Shown: positions 17,317-27,033 of the stretch, one piece after another
Layout of the letters: each line of letters begins with the position of its first letter
Position numbering within the stretch: position 1 is the first letter of the stretch
Assembly: GCA_963697355.1 (NCBI GenBank)
Contig: CAVONV010000034.1
Coordinates: 1 to 64,000, forward strand
Direction of reading: 5' to 3'
Length of the DNA stretch: 64,000 nucleotides
Source of the DNA: CAVONV01 sp963697355
GTDB taxonomy: Bacteria > Acidobacteriota > Vicinamibacteria > Marinacidobacterales > DATDRI01
Notes under the pieces: model-generated
Told to the model about the DNA's origin: nothing
Database searches by the model: none
Seen by the model: only the letters and a program-made list of their open reading frames with translations
Position numbers and translations under genes: made by a program

Positions 17317-17993
17317 TTGGATACAGCCTTCGACGCGACGATTTCCATGAAGCTACCCAAGGCGGTCGCCCGCTTCGACTCTACGAAGAAACCCGCTTCT
17401 TCGACGCGCACCGGCAGTGACTCGAGAGCGCGGGTCGTTTGTCCCGAGATCAGGTAGGTCGCAATGGCAAGTGGGAACCTCATGAGACGGTGAATCCACC
17501 TGAGCCAAATATTGGCCGGCGGAACCTCGTCTGCCACCAGAAGCCGACCGCCCGGCTTCAGGACTCGAAGGGCTTGCTGGAACGCATAACCCAGCTCGTC
17601 CTCACTGAGCTCCGATAGGCAAAGTCCGCTCATGACGACGTCGTAAGTCTCGGCCGGCTCCTGGTCGAGCTCCGCCACCCCCTTTTCTTCGAGCGCCACT
17701 TCGCCTGAGTGCTGCGCTTTCCCGATGTTGTCTTTGGCCACGGCGAGCATTTCGCTGTTGATGTCGATCCCCTTGACGTAAGCTCCTCTTTTCGCCGCAC
17801 GAAGCGTCAATGCTCCCGTACCACAGCCCACATCCAGCACGAGGTCGCCCGCTTCAATAGAGTTCACCAGGCGATCGTAAGCCGGCCCCACAGCCCCCAG
17901 CGTCAACAGGCGGATGCCCCGGTCATAACGACGGGGAGCGGACTCCAGGATCCGCATCAAAACATAGGTACTCATGGTGGGCCTGGTGGCCAT
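17313..17993 (-). CDS. Class I SAM-dependent methyltransferase
   Basis: This 226-residue Rossmann-fold methyltransferase starts at MATRP (ATG 17991-17993). It has motif I VLDVGCGTGALTL near residues 55-67, the acidic strand-2 motif GIDINSEML, and the post-motif region VLKPGGRLLVADE typical of UbiE-like enzymes. A longer in-frame start at 18137 would overlap the divergent gene at 18077 and is less likely. The stop (TGA) overlaps the ATG of the HgcAB-like fusion as ATGA, so the two are translated together. It could methylate the corrinoid, the same small molecule, or a product of the partner; this is inference. Confidence 0.85.
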   Translation of the reverse strand: MATRPTMSTYVLMRILESAPRRYDRGIRLLTLGAVGPAYDRLVNSIEAGDLVLDVGCGTGALTLRAAKRGAYVKGIDINSEMLAVAKDNIGKAQHSGEVALEEKGVAELDQEPAETYDVVMSGLCLSELSEDELGYAFQQALRVLKPGGRLLVADEVPPANIWLRWIHRLMRFPLAIATYLISGQTTRALESLPVRVEEAGFFVESKRATALGSFMEIVASKAVSK

Positions 17994-18076
17994 TTCACAC
18001 CAGCATTCCCTTCCGGTCAAGGTCGTATCGACAGCTTCGGGACGATAAGATCCCGCCAAGACGGAGGAGGGAAGAG

Positions 18077-20017
18077 ATGAAGATCCACGCGATTGCGCTC
18101 GTAACAGCGTTCGTTTTGTTTGCCCCGACGGTGTCATTCTCCCAGGATGAACCGCTTTCCGCCGACAACTTGCTGTCGATACGCTCGGTCATTTCGGGCC
18201 GCGATGCACCCCAATGGTCACCCGATGGCTCGCGCATCATGTTCATGTCGAGCTTGCGGGGTGGGCTGAATATGATGGGTATCGACCCCGAAGGGGGTTT
18301 TCCGACCCTCTTGGCGGAGGACCTCAGTCTCAGTGGGACCGGATCACCCGGTTCACAAAAACCTCAATGGTCTCCCGATGGAAAGTGGATTGGATATGTC
18401 TCTTCGAAAGGTGGGGCCCCTGAAATATGGCTTTGGTCGGTCGAGGACGGCCGCGATGTGCAATTGACGAACTTGGGCGCGCGCGTCAACGCGCTCCAAT
18501 GGTCACCCGACAGCCGTTGGATTGTCCTCTCGAACGACCGCTACGGTAGTCAAGACATCTGGAAGGTCTCGGTGCCGGAAGGTGATTTGGTTCGTTTGAC
18601 CGATGGTCCGCTCTACGAGGTTTATCCCACCTGGACCCCGGATGGTCAACACATCCTTTTCGTAAGAATGGACGAGCGGTGGGTCGACCATGAGGTATTG
18701 GAGATCCCGGCAAGCGGTGGCGAGCCGCGCCTTATCGTCCACGACAAAGGCTTCTTCGACTATCGGGCCGGACTTTCATTTGGAACACCTTTGCCATCAC
18801 CCGACGGAAAGCTCGTTCTCTTCCGATCCACGAGAAGCGGATGGACCAACTACTGGATCGTAGAGCGCGAAGGCGGCTCATCTCGCCCGCTGGCGACAGA
18901 AGATTTCGATCAAAGCCACGCACGCTGGTCGCCCGATGGCCGCCACATCGCTTACGTTTCCAACCACAATGGAGCTTGCGATCTCCGCGTGGTCCCCGCG
19001 TCGGGAGGATCGCCACGCATTTTGGTGGCAATTGAAGGAATGGGCGCCGTCGGCAAACCGGAATGGTCGCCTGACGGGACTCGAATCAGCTACACGATGA
19101 GTACGCCGACCGTGCCTGAGGATTTGTTTGTGGTTTCCGTGGACGACGGGAAGACTCAGCAGCTCACGTTCTCCATGCCGCATGGGCTCGCGGAACGCTT
19201 GGTCACTCCAGAGAAGGTGAGCTTCCCGAGCACCGGCGGTTTTACCATCCCGGCTTACCTCTATCGGCCGCCATCATCGAACGATGGGGAGCGTTTCCCG
19301 GGCGTGGTCTGGGTCCACGGCGGGCCGACGTCTCAGTTCGACGACAATATGGGGCGTCATCAGCAGGTACAGTTCTTCGTCCAGCGAGGTTATGTCGTCC
19401 TTCTTCCCAACGTCCGCGGGAGCTCGGGCTATGGAAAAGTATTCGAAGATGCCAACAACGGCTGCTGGGGACGATGCGACATGGAAGATGTTCGAGCCGG
19501 AGTGGACTACCTGAAGACGCTGCCCTACGTGAATCCCGACAAGATGGGCATCACAGGCACGAGCTACGGCGGCATCTTGAGCATGGCGGCCGTCTCTTTC
19601 ACACAAGGATTGTTCCAAGCCGCCATTCCTATCTCCGGCTATGGCGATATGAGCGATTTTCACACCGACGTCCCGGAGCTTCAGCACATTCAGCTTCTGA
19701 ACTACGAGCTCGGGCCTTATCCCGAGAACGAAGACGTCTACTATCGGCACTCGCCTATTCACTTCGTCCAGGATGCGACGACACCCGCGCTCATCTTGCA
19801 CGGCAAGGGAAGCACGGTTCCCTGGCGACCCGGCCAAAGAGATCCCGAGATGGCAAGTCTCAATTTTGCACGAGCCCTCGACCGTCACTACAAGACCTTC
19901 CGCTACAAGTCGTATTCCGGAGAGACGTACTACGTTTACAGAAGAGACAACACGAAGCAGAAGCTTGAAGACATGCTTGCGTTCTTTGATCAGTTTTTGA
20001 AAGACGAAGTGAATTAG
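18077..20017 (+). CDS. Exported S9 prolyl-oligopeptidase-type protein with degenerate triad
   Basis: This 646-residue protein has a signal peptide (about residues 1-22, ending SFSQ). An N-terminal beta-propeller of PD40-type repeats (WSPDG motifs repeated through about residue 370) is followed by an alpha/beta hydrolase domain. The nucleophile motif GTSYGG carries S496. At the usual Asp position (HGxxD) the sequence is HGKGSTVP with no Asp, and at the usual His (GEGH) it is SGETYYV with Tyr. It may therefore be inactive or use another mechanism. The start follows GGAGGGAAGAG. It is divergent from the methyltransferase, 83 bases away. Confidence 0.88.
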   Translation: MKIHAIALVTAFVLFAPTVSFSQDEPLSADNLLSIRSVISGRDAPQWSPDGSRIMFMSSLRGGLNMMGIDPEGGFPTLLAEDLSLSGTGSPGSQKPQWSPDGKWIGYVSSKGGAPEIWLWSVEDGRDVQLTNLGARVNALQWSPDSRWIVLSNDRYGSQDIWKVSVPEGDLVRLTDGPLYEVYPTWTPDGQHILFVRMDERWVDHEVLEIPASGGEPRLIVHDKGFFDYRAGLSFGTPLPSPDGKLVLFRSTRSGWTNYWIVEREGGSSRPLATEDFDQSHARWSPDGRHIAYVSNHNGACDLRVVPASGGSPRILVAIEGMGAVGKPEWSPDGTRISYTMSTPTVPEDLFVVSVDDGKTQQLTFSMPHGLAERLVTPEKVSFPSTGGFTIPAYLYRPPSSNDGERFPGVVWVHGGPTSQFDDNMGRHQQVQFFVQRGYVVLLPNVRGSSGYGKVFEDANNGCWGRCDMEDVRAGVDYLKTLPYVNPDKMGITGTSYGGILSMAAVSFTQGLFQAAIPISGYGDMSDFHTDVPELQHIQLLNYELGPYPENEDVYYRHSPIHFVQDATTPALILHGKGSTVPWRPGQRDPEMASLNFARALDRHYKTFRYKSYSGETYYVYRRDNTKQKLEDMLAFFDQFLKDEVN

Positions 20018-20488
20018 AAGAGGAACAATGTAGGGTATTCCGAAGGAGGAGAAAGTAGGAAGGAGAAAGTGGATCCGGTCTTGACCGTCCGCAAACGTCG
20101 GGCTTCCACTCTCGTCGTTGTCTGACTGTGTCAATCCGGGCGCGTCGTTTACACCGGCCGGCAGGGAAAAAACCTGGTCTCACTGGCCACTGCCGACTGG
20201 TCACCGGCGAGTCTTTGACTACTGGTCTCTGGCTTTTGGCCTGTCGTAACCCAGTGGCAACTTTCTGCTGTCTACTTTCTACTTTCTGGCTTCTGGCTGA
20301 CGGCTCGACTGTCCGCCTTCTCTAAGGCGATCACGTTGAAGCTTCGGCGGACCCGCCGTAGCTCCGCTTGTTACGGCTCAACGGAGCGAAGGCGAGCTGA
20401 CTCACGGGGCGAGCTGGATTCAAGCTTTTGGTTCCCTGTTAAATTATTTGAATCCATAAACTTAAGCACTTTTTTGGGGTCGGCCGAA
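20018..20488. other. Repeat-rich spacer, no gene seen
   Basis: The stretch holds low-complexity tracts typical of decayed intergenic repeats: GGAGAAAGTAGGAAGGAG near 20046, CTACTTTCTACTTTCTGGC near 20273, and AAGCTTCGGCGGA near 20338 shared with the spacer at 11503-11726. From about 20430 it becomes AT-rich before the metallothionein-like gene. No coding region is convincing. Confidence 0.5.
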
Positions 20489-20497
20489 GGGAACCAA
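20428..20497. repeat. 10-bp inverted repeat flanking the ECF promoter region
   Basis: TTGGTTCCCT (20428-20437) and AGGGAACCAA (20488-20497) are perfect inverted repeats with a 50-base AT-rich gap. The right arm contains the -35 element of the promoter at 20490. It could be an operator, a terminator for upstream transcripts, or element ends. Confidence 0.6.
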
Positions 20498-20518
20498 CTG
20501 CGCATCAAGTTCGTCTAA
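20490..20518 (+). promoter_or_regulatory. ECF-sigma-type promoter for metallothionein-like gene
   Basis: The -35 element GGAACC (20490-20495) and -10 element CGTCTAA (20512-20518) are separated by 16 bases. This is the classic spacing and sequence type of ECF (group IV) sigma-factor promoters. Transcription would start near 20525, leaving a short leader with the ribosome site AGGAG at 20532-20536. Confidence 0.65.
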
Positions 20519-20542
20519 CCATAGTAAGAACAGGAGCAGACG

Positions 20543-20677
20543 ATGCGATGTTGCAGATGCCGCAGCCGGTTAAACGGGGGCGGTTACACGAACAAAGGCA
20601 AGACATACTGCTGCCGAAACTGCGCCATGGGAGCAACTTGCCTTTGTAGGGAACGGCAGCGCAAACGGGCCGCGTAG
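20543..20677 (+). CDS. Metallothionein-like small Cys-rich protein
   Basis: This 44-residue protein has eight cysteines (positions 3, 4, 6, 23, 24, 27, 33, 35), a MRCCRCR start and a basic tail (RERQRKRAA). The segment YCCRNCAMGATCLC resembles the core of bacterial metallothioneins (YCC..CA.G....C.C), which bind Zn, Cu or Cd in the cytoplasm; it is shorter than typical 50-60-residue members. AGGAG lies 6 bases before the ATG, an ECF-type promoter lies upstream, and an intrinsic terminator-like hairpin lies 57 bases downstream. This complete single-gene unit supports it being real despite its size. It could also be another Cys-rich zinc protein. Confidence 0.72.
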   Translation: MRCCRCRSRLNGGGYTNKGKTYCCRNCAMGATCLCRERQRKRAA

Positions 20678-20734
20678 CGGACGCGAATCCGTTTGTCCTG
20701 GACTCGCTGTTGGGGCGGCGAGCCCGGACGATCC

Positions 20735-20770
20735 AAGAGGCCACTCGCAGGCGTGGGTGGCCTCTTCCTA
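20735..20770 (+). terminator. Terminator hairpin after metallothionein-like gene
   Basis: AAGAGGCCAC (20735-20744) pairs perfectly with GTGGCCTCTT (20757-20766) around a 12-base loop. A pyrimidine-rich tail CCTATT follows. It looks like an intrinsic terminator. The rest of the spacer up to 21022 shows nothing else that I can support. Confidence 0.65.
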
Positions 20771-21022
20771 TTAGGAGATCCCGTGGATAGCGCCCATCCT
20801 CACTTCGAGTTGTTCTGGGAATGAAATCATTGTTTCTTTCACTATTCCGAATCCAATTCGACAAGCTCGCAAGATGGGGAACTTTCTTCACAACTGCTTG
20901 GTAGCGTTAGCTTTCATGATGGCAACTGAAACCGGCTGCATCAAAAGAGCCTCGGCTTGACTTGCCCCAAACCCTCCCGTAACATGGAATTGATCCCTAA
21001 AACCGAGATGTGAAGACAGACC

Positions 21023-24000
21023 ATGAACTGCTCCCAGTGTGGTCACAGCAATGCTGTCGACTGTATCGAATGCGAAGGCTGCGGAGAACTGCTGGTCGAC
21101 GTATTCGAGCAGACGAGCAAGATCTCCATCTCGTTTGACCGACCGAAGGAAGTCTCTTTCGAGACACACGAACCCTCTTCGCACAACGAGGTTCTTTCAG
21201 CCGGCTCACTGATCGGTAATCGGTACGAGATCCTGGGGCTCATTGGTGAAGGCGGGATGGGCCGTGTTTTCAAGGTCCGTGACCTAGAGCTCGACAAGAT
21301 CGTGGCCTTGAAGCTCATCCGTGCCGAGCAGGCAAAGGACCCGGCTAACATTCAGCGCTTCAAACAGGAGCTCATCCTAGCGCGCCAGATCACTCACAAG
21401 AACGTGGTCCGCATCTATGACTTCGGGGAAGCCAACGGTTTCAAGTTCTTTACCATGGAGTGGATCGACGGCGAGAGCCTTCGAGATTCTATACGGCGGC
21501 GCGGAAAAGTATCGCCAGAGGAAGCACTCCCGCTGGCCCGGCAGATGCTGGAAGCGCTTCAAGAAGCCCACCGTGAAGGCGTGGTGCACCGCGACCTCAA
21601 GCCTCATAACGTCATGATCGACCGTGACGGGACACCCCGCATCTTGGATTTCGGAATCGCGCGCGCCGCGGACACCAACACCATGACCGCCACCGGCGCG
21701 GTGATGGGAACTCCGGACTACATGTCTCCCGAACAAGCCTGCGGAGAAAAGGCCGGACCACAGTCCGACCTATACTCGTTGGGTGTTATCCTCTACGAAA
21801 TGCTGACCGGGGAGCTGCCCTTCCAGGCCGAGTCCCCCATGTCGCGGATCGTCCTGCGTCTGACGAAGAAGCCGGCAACTCCACGCGAGCTCAACGGGGA
21901 GCTTCCGGATTATCTCGAACGTGTCGTTCTCAAATGCATGGAAGTCGAGTTGGAGCTGCGCTATCAAACTGCCGATGAAATCCTCCGTGATCTCGAACGC
22001 GAACAAGTCGATCGCTCCGTCGGCTTGAAGGTACGGTTGGCGGCGGCCCGGCACAAAACAGCACTCTCTGTGGCCGCGGCTCTGGTCGCCGCAACCGCCG
22101 TCGGATTCTATGCCGTCAACGAATGGCGTTCCTACCAATCTCGGCCGGCTCCCGTAGTGCCCGTAGCAACCTTAGCGATCCTTCCATTCACGAACGCGAC
22201 CGGATCAGTGGAGCTCGATTGGATGCGAAACGGCTTGGCCGAAATGCTCTTCACCGACATTTCGCAGTCCTCATACATCCGCCCCGTGCCGACGGAGCGC
22301 GTCGCCAAACTCCTTAGTGAGCTCGGTGTTGAAGGCCAGAGCCGACTCCACGAAACCACGCTCGAGTCCGTCTCCGAGCTAGCGCCGGCACAGTCCGTGC
22401 TGTACGGACAGTTCGTCGGGTCAGAGGGTCGCCTACGGCTCGACCTCACGCTTCGGAAAGCCGGTGCCGGCGTGCCGCTTCACTTCAAGGTGGAAGAAGA
22501 CACCGAACAAGTCTTCGCGCTGGTGGATCAGATCACCCTTCGCGTCAAAGAACACCTTGATCTGACTCCAGATCAACTCAAGGGCGATACGGACCGCCCG
22601 ATCGCGGAAGTATCCACAGCCTCCCTCGGGGCGCTCCGAGCCTATCAGGCCGGACTGGCGCAAATCCGTCAAGGCGCGAATCAGAGTGCCCTTCCATACC
22701 TGAAGGAAGCCGTCGCGTCTGACCCTCAGTTCGCCATGGCACTGGCGAAACTCGCTGAAGCGCATCTGAATCTGGGAGAGCGCCACGAGGCGGAGCGCGT
22801 TATTGTTGACGCGCAAGCGGTCTCGGAGGCGTCTCCGCTGCCACTTGTCGAGCGCTACCAAATCCACGCCATTGCTGCGCTCGTTAATGATGACTTCGAG
22901 ACCGCCGGTCAACAGTTACCGGGAGTTGGCCGACCTTTATCCTGAAGACCCCGACATCCGCCTCAGCCTCGCCCAATCGCTCGAGAGGCTGGGCCGGACG
23001 CCGGAAGCTTTGAACGCCTATCAAAAGGTTCTTTCGATCGTTCCCGACAATGGAGCGGCGCTGCTCGGCTCAGGAAGGGCCCTGGTTGTCCTTGATCGTC
23101 CCGACGAGGCTATCCCGTCTCTCCAACAAACTCTCGATAGCGGCGCGTTCGATGATGATTCGGAAGCGATGGGCATGATCCATTCCATTTTGGGTGTTGC
23201 TCATAGAGAGACGGGAGACTCGATGAAGCGGTTGATCATCTGAAGCAATCCTTGGCTTTCCGGCAGCAAGCAGGCGATATCCGGGGCCAATCGGCTACGC
23301 TAACGAACTTAGCCGCTGTCTACGAGCACAGAGGCGAGCTCGCAAAGGCACTCGAAGCCGAGCGCGAAGCAGTATCACTGGCGCGGCAAATCGGGGATCG
23401 GCATGCGGAGTCGTTGGCACTATTGAACCTCGGGCTAACGCACAAAGCCGCAGGGGACTTGGACCAGGCCCTCGAAGCGCTGCGTGAATCGCTTCGCATC
23501 GAGATGGATCGCCAAGATCACAATAACCTTCCCACTCGCTTGAACTATGTCGCCGACATCTACCGGATTCGGGGGCAATTTGACGATGCTCTCGTTTATC
23601 TGGAGCAAGCCAAGGGTCACATCGCTGACTCTGGAAGCAAACATGCAAAGGCACTGAACCTCCAACTCATCGGGATGGTAAAGAAATCGCAGGGGTTTTA
23701 CGACGAGGCCATCGAGGCTTTTCTGGAAGCCATCCCGAACTACCAAGAGGCCGGCATTTCAATGGGTGTGGCTAGCGCCCAGATCCAATTGGCAGAGATT
23801 TACTCGGGCCAGGGTCGGTATGCCGATGCTCATCGGGCCCTCGAGAAGAGCATCGATATTTGTGGAGAGCTCGGCCTGCGCAATGTTTTGGCGCGAGCAC
23901 GGATTCACCTGGGAGATTTCTACATCACGGTGGGAACGCTCGAAAAGGCAGAACAGGAAATTGAAGAGGCACGGAGTCTGGTCGCGGAGTTCCGAGCGGA

Positions 24001-24684
24001 TGAACTCATACCGCTCATGCGACTCACAGAGGGTAGGCTACTGAGATTCCGAGGGAGAGCCGAAAGAGGGGGCCTTGGCCCTGACTTCGGCCGCGGAGGA
24101 GTCTTCTCGAAAAGGTCAACTGGAGCTCTCTATCCGAGCCCGCATCGAGCTCGGCCGAGTCTATCTCCAAACGGGAAACGTCGGGGCAGCGGAAAAAGCG
24201 ATTAGAGAAGTCCTTCAAGAAGCTTCACGATCCGGCCTTCGGCCTCTCGAGGCCTTGGCGGGAACGAGCTTGGCGCAGGTCTATTCCGCCCAGGGTAACT
24301 CTGGGCAAGCCTACGACATCGCGCTCGAAGCTCTTGGAATCGCCGAGGCATACTCGGGGCGACCCCTCATCTTCAAAGCACACGCCAACCTCGCCGAAGC
24401 TTTGTGAGAAGCTCGACCGCAAAGACGAAGCCGTTGAGCACTGGTCCAAAGTCGCCAGCACGCTCAAGTGGATCCAGGGGAACCTAGACGAAGAGTATGT
24501 CGCCTCCTACATGAATCAGCCGGACGTTCGAATGGTCCTGGACAAAACACTGGAGGTGACGGGAGGCGGGGGAGCTCAAGTCGGTACGGAATCCTTGGAG
24601 CGGTGTGCACAAAAAAATAGCGAGCAGTGGTTGCCTCTGCTCGCCATTAATGTGGAGATCGATAATGCCAGACGGGTTTCCTAG
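21023..24684 (+). pseudogene. Zinc-ribbon Ser/Thr kinase with TolB-like and TPR domains, four frameshifts
   Basis: The N terminus has a zinc ribbon (C3, C6, C14, C17, C20). A Hanks-type kinase follows (GEGGMG loop, K97, HRDLKPHN with D191, DFG at 209), then one membrane segment near residue 350, a TolB/FlgO-like domain and many TPR units. The first part runs 640 codons to a premature stop at 22945. Single-base shifts are inferred near 22913 (surplus), 23221 (missing), 24056 (surplus) and 24406 (surplus); bridging them gives continuous TPRs. The true 3' end is uncertain and may lie before 24600, since a minus-strand terminator occupies 24611-24644. An intact paralogue is at 43321. The kinase part may still be made. 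Confidence 0.8.
24611..24644 (-). terminator. Intrinsic terminator of the ABC exporter operon
   Basis: GCGAGCAG (24620-24627) pairs perfectly with CTGCTCGC (24637-24644). On the minus strand the hairpin is followed by a run of seven T (complement of 24611-24617). It therefore terminates minus-strand transcripts coming from the ABC genes, 272 bases after the last stop. The bases 24685-24915 hold no gene. Confidence 0.75.
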
Positions 24685-24915
24685 AATCCAGTGCCCCGGT
24701 CTGAGCTGGGTCCAGCTTTCACTCTTGTCTTAACTTTCATTCCCTAGCACCTCCTTGACCCAAAAAACCCAGGAACCCCCTATTTCTCTGGGTGAAGAAT
24801 GGAACTACATCAGTTGTATACAGTATTTCCCTACGTGGTGTCAAGCCCGCATGGCGTTACGAATTGTAACAATGGCGAAACGCCGTGATTTCACCGCGGG
24901 TGGTTTTGGTGGTTT

Positions 24916-27033
24916 TCAAGGATGGGCGATCAGCAGCAGGCTGGGAGCCCGGTTGAGGACACAACCGAGAGCTTGCCGCAGAGTGTCTGGGTCGAGAGCC
25001 GCGAGACTTTCATCCAGAACCACCAGCTCCGCGTCCTGCAGAAGAGCTCGTGCTACGAATAGACGGCTCCTCTCTCCATGAGAAAGCTGCCATCCCGTCT
25101 CGCCTACCATTTGAAGCATGCCGGCCGGCATACGGTCGAGTAGATCGCCTAGACCCAGCTCACGGCAGAGCACTTCTGCTGCCTCCATATCTTCGGGCTC
25201 GGGTGGCCAACGGCGACCCATGAGCAGATTGAAGGCGAACGTCTCGGTAATGACATGGTTCTCGTGAAACTGGGAAGCCGTGGCAATGCGTTGCGTCCAA
25301 CCTTCTTCGCCCAAACTCCGCCGATCGAGTCCATGCAAAAGCATGAGGCCCGAGCTCGAACGGCGCAGGCCATTGATGAGCGAGACGACCGTCGACTTCC
25401 CGCCACCCGATGGAGACTCGAGCAGAATTCGATCGCCGCTCGTGATCTTGAAACTCATGGCTCGAAGCACCGACTCGCCTCGATCCGGATAACGGAACAC
25501 GAGGTCGCAAGCTTCGAGAAGCGGTTGCTCCCCTGATTCCGAGGCGGGAGCACTATGGGATGCCAGCTCATTGGCAACCGCATCACCGGGAGTGACCTCT
25601 CGAGCAGCGGCGTTAAAAAGAAACGCGACCTGTCTCCATGCAATGATCGCATCGGCAAGCGTTGTAAATCCGTCGACGAGCTTCACGAGGGCGCGCGAGG
25701 CGAGGATGAATCCGCCCAAGCCCACCGCCAAGTGGGCCAGGCTCGCCCGGTCCTCGACGAAAGCCGGCGCGAGCCCCAATAGTCCCACGAACATCCATCC
25801 TCTCGGCAAGGCCATCATCACCGCACCGAGTCGATCCATCGTGGTGGAGAGATCCAAATAGCTCGCAAGCTCTTGATCTTCCTCTTCGTGCCACTCCTCC
25901 GGGCTCTCCTGTGCCAGACGGGTCCGGTGGCCCACCATTTTCTCGATGAGCTCGTGACTGATTCTCAGCCGAGCTACGGTCCACTTCTGCCGGGCTCGCA
26001 AATATTGCAGACCTATGAAAGCGGCCAGACACACCCACCCCCCGAGTATGAGCGCGTGGAGCCCCCCTCCCGCTCCGCTGATGATAATCAAGGTGGACAG
26101 GGCAAGCTCGACGACGGCCACCAACGTGAGAACCCCACCACTCAAAGCACGGCTTTCTACGACCTCCGACTCGATGACCCGACCCAAATGATAGCCCGCA
26201 CCCATGTGCCGGAGCTCATCCGGCCCGAGACGAAGCGCTCCTTGAAGTAATCTCTGCTTGAGGAGCCCGCCTACACCGATGACAAAAAGGCCCTCGTACC
26301 AAGAGGCGACCATCCGGAACGGGATGCCGGTGAAAAGAACTAGAGCCCATGCGACGAGCCAACCCCAATCCAGCCGGCCGTCCAAGGCACCTTTTCCAAT
26401 CAAGTACCAGGCGAATATCCAGATCATGTAGTCGAGGGCATGAGCACTCGAAAAGGTGAGAAGATAATGCAATAGACGAGCTTGACGAGCTTGACGCCAG
26501 AAACTCGTACCCGATGGGGATCGCAGAAGCCAACAATCGGCTATCTTCGCCTGGCGTAGTCGCTCGCGCACCATTTTAGTGCGAGCCCTTTTGCGACTTG
26601 CCCCGCCGACTCCCGCGCGATCCAGTAGACCGTCCACGCTCACAGCGACCGGCGATTCGATATCGTGACAAAGGGCTTGGTGCAGCTCACTCAGCGTCAC
26701 TGTGTGCTTGGTGAGATCTGTTCCTATCAGGATGGCTTTGCCTTTCGAACCGCGCAGGAGGAGTAAGAAGCCGGACGGATCGTTTCCCGGTAGACGGATC
26801 AGTGAAGGGCCGGATCGCAGAAGAAGCTCATCGAGCTCGGGGTACAGAAAGCTCACCGGCTTTGCTTCGATACCGAGATTTCTAGACGTCGTCCGGATCC
26901 ACTTGTCGAAATCTCGTGAGGGGGGAGACGCCAGCGTGGCTGAGCGGGGATGGAGCTTGCTCCGCTGCGCGAGCACGACCATGGCCTCCCCGACTCGAGC
27001 CTCGGGCCAAGCAACGAGAGACCAGTCAACCAT
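24916..27033 (-). CDS. ABC transporter permease/ATPase, second exporter subunit (NHLM ABC2-like)
   Basis: This 705-residue protein has an N-terminal soluble domain (about 1-180) without a C39 peptidase. A six-helix export permease spans about 185-460, and an ATPase domain follows at the C terminus. The ATPase has Walker A ESPSGGGKSTVV, signature LSHGERSRLFVARALL, Walker B ELVVLDES and the switch His in LLLIAHP, the last three residues; the domain therefore ends unusually early. It starts where the upstream C39 exporter stops (shared base 27033), so the two are coupled and may form a heterodimer. The layout resembles the second ABC protein of NHLM-type peptide export sets. Confidence 0.85.
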   Translation of the reverse strand: MVDWSLVAWPEARVGEAMVVLAQRSKLHPRSATLASPPSRDFDKWIRTTSRNLGIEAKPVSFLYPELDELLLRSGPSLIRLPGNDPSGFLLLLRGSKGKAILIGTDLTKHTVTLSELHQALCHDIESPVAVSVDGLLDRAGVGGASRKRARTKMVRERLRQAKIADCWLLRSPSGTSFWRQARQARLLHYLLTFSSAHALDYMIWIFAWYLIGKGALDGRLDWGWLVAWALVLFTGIPFRMVASWYEGLFVIGVGGLLKQRLLQGALRLGPDELRHMGAGYHLGRVIESEVVESRALSGGVLTLVAVVELALSTLIIISGAGGGLHALILGGWVCLAAFIGLQYLRARQKWTVARLRISHELIEKMVGHRTRLAQESPEEWHEEEDQELASYLDLSTTMDRLGAVMMALPRGWMFVGLLGLAPAFVEDRASLAHLAVGLGGFILASRALVKLVDGFTTLADAIIAWRQVAFLFNAAAREVTPGDAVANELASHSAPASESGEQPLLEACDLVFRYPDRGESVLRAMSFKITSGDRILLESPSGGGKSTVVSLINGLRRSSSGLMLLHGLDRRSLGEEGWTQRIATASQFHENHVITETFAFNLLMGRRWPPEPEDMEAAEVLCRELGLGDLLDRMPAGMLQMVGETGWQLSHGERSRLFVARALLQDAELVVLDESLAALDPDTLRQALGCVLNRAPSLLLIAHP

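Noticed and set aside
20505..20891. 128-codon minus-strand frame over the metallothionein-like gene
   Set aside because: It lacks a ribosome site and motifs, while the plus strand has promoter, ribosome site, Cys-rich frame and terminator.
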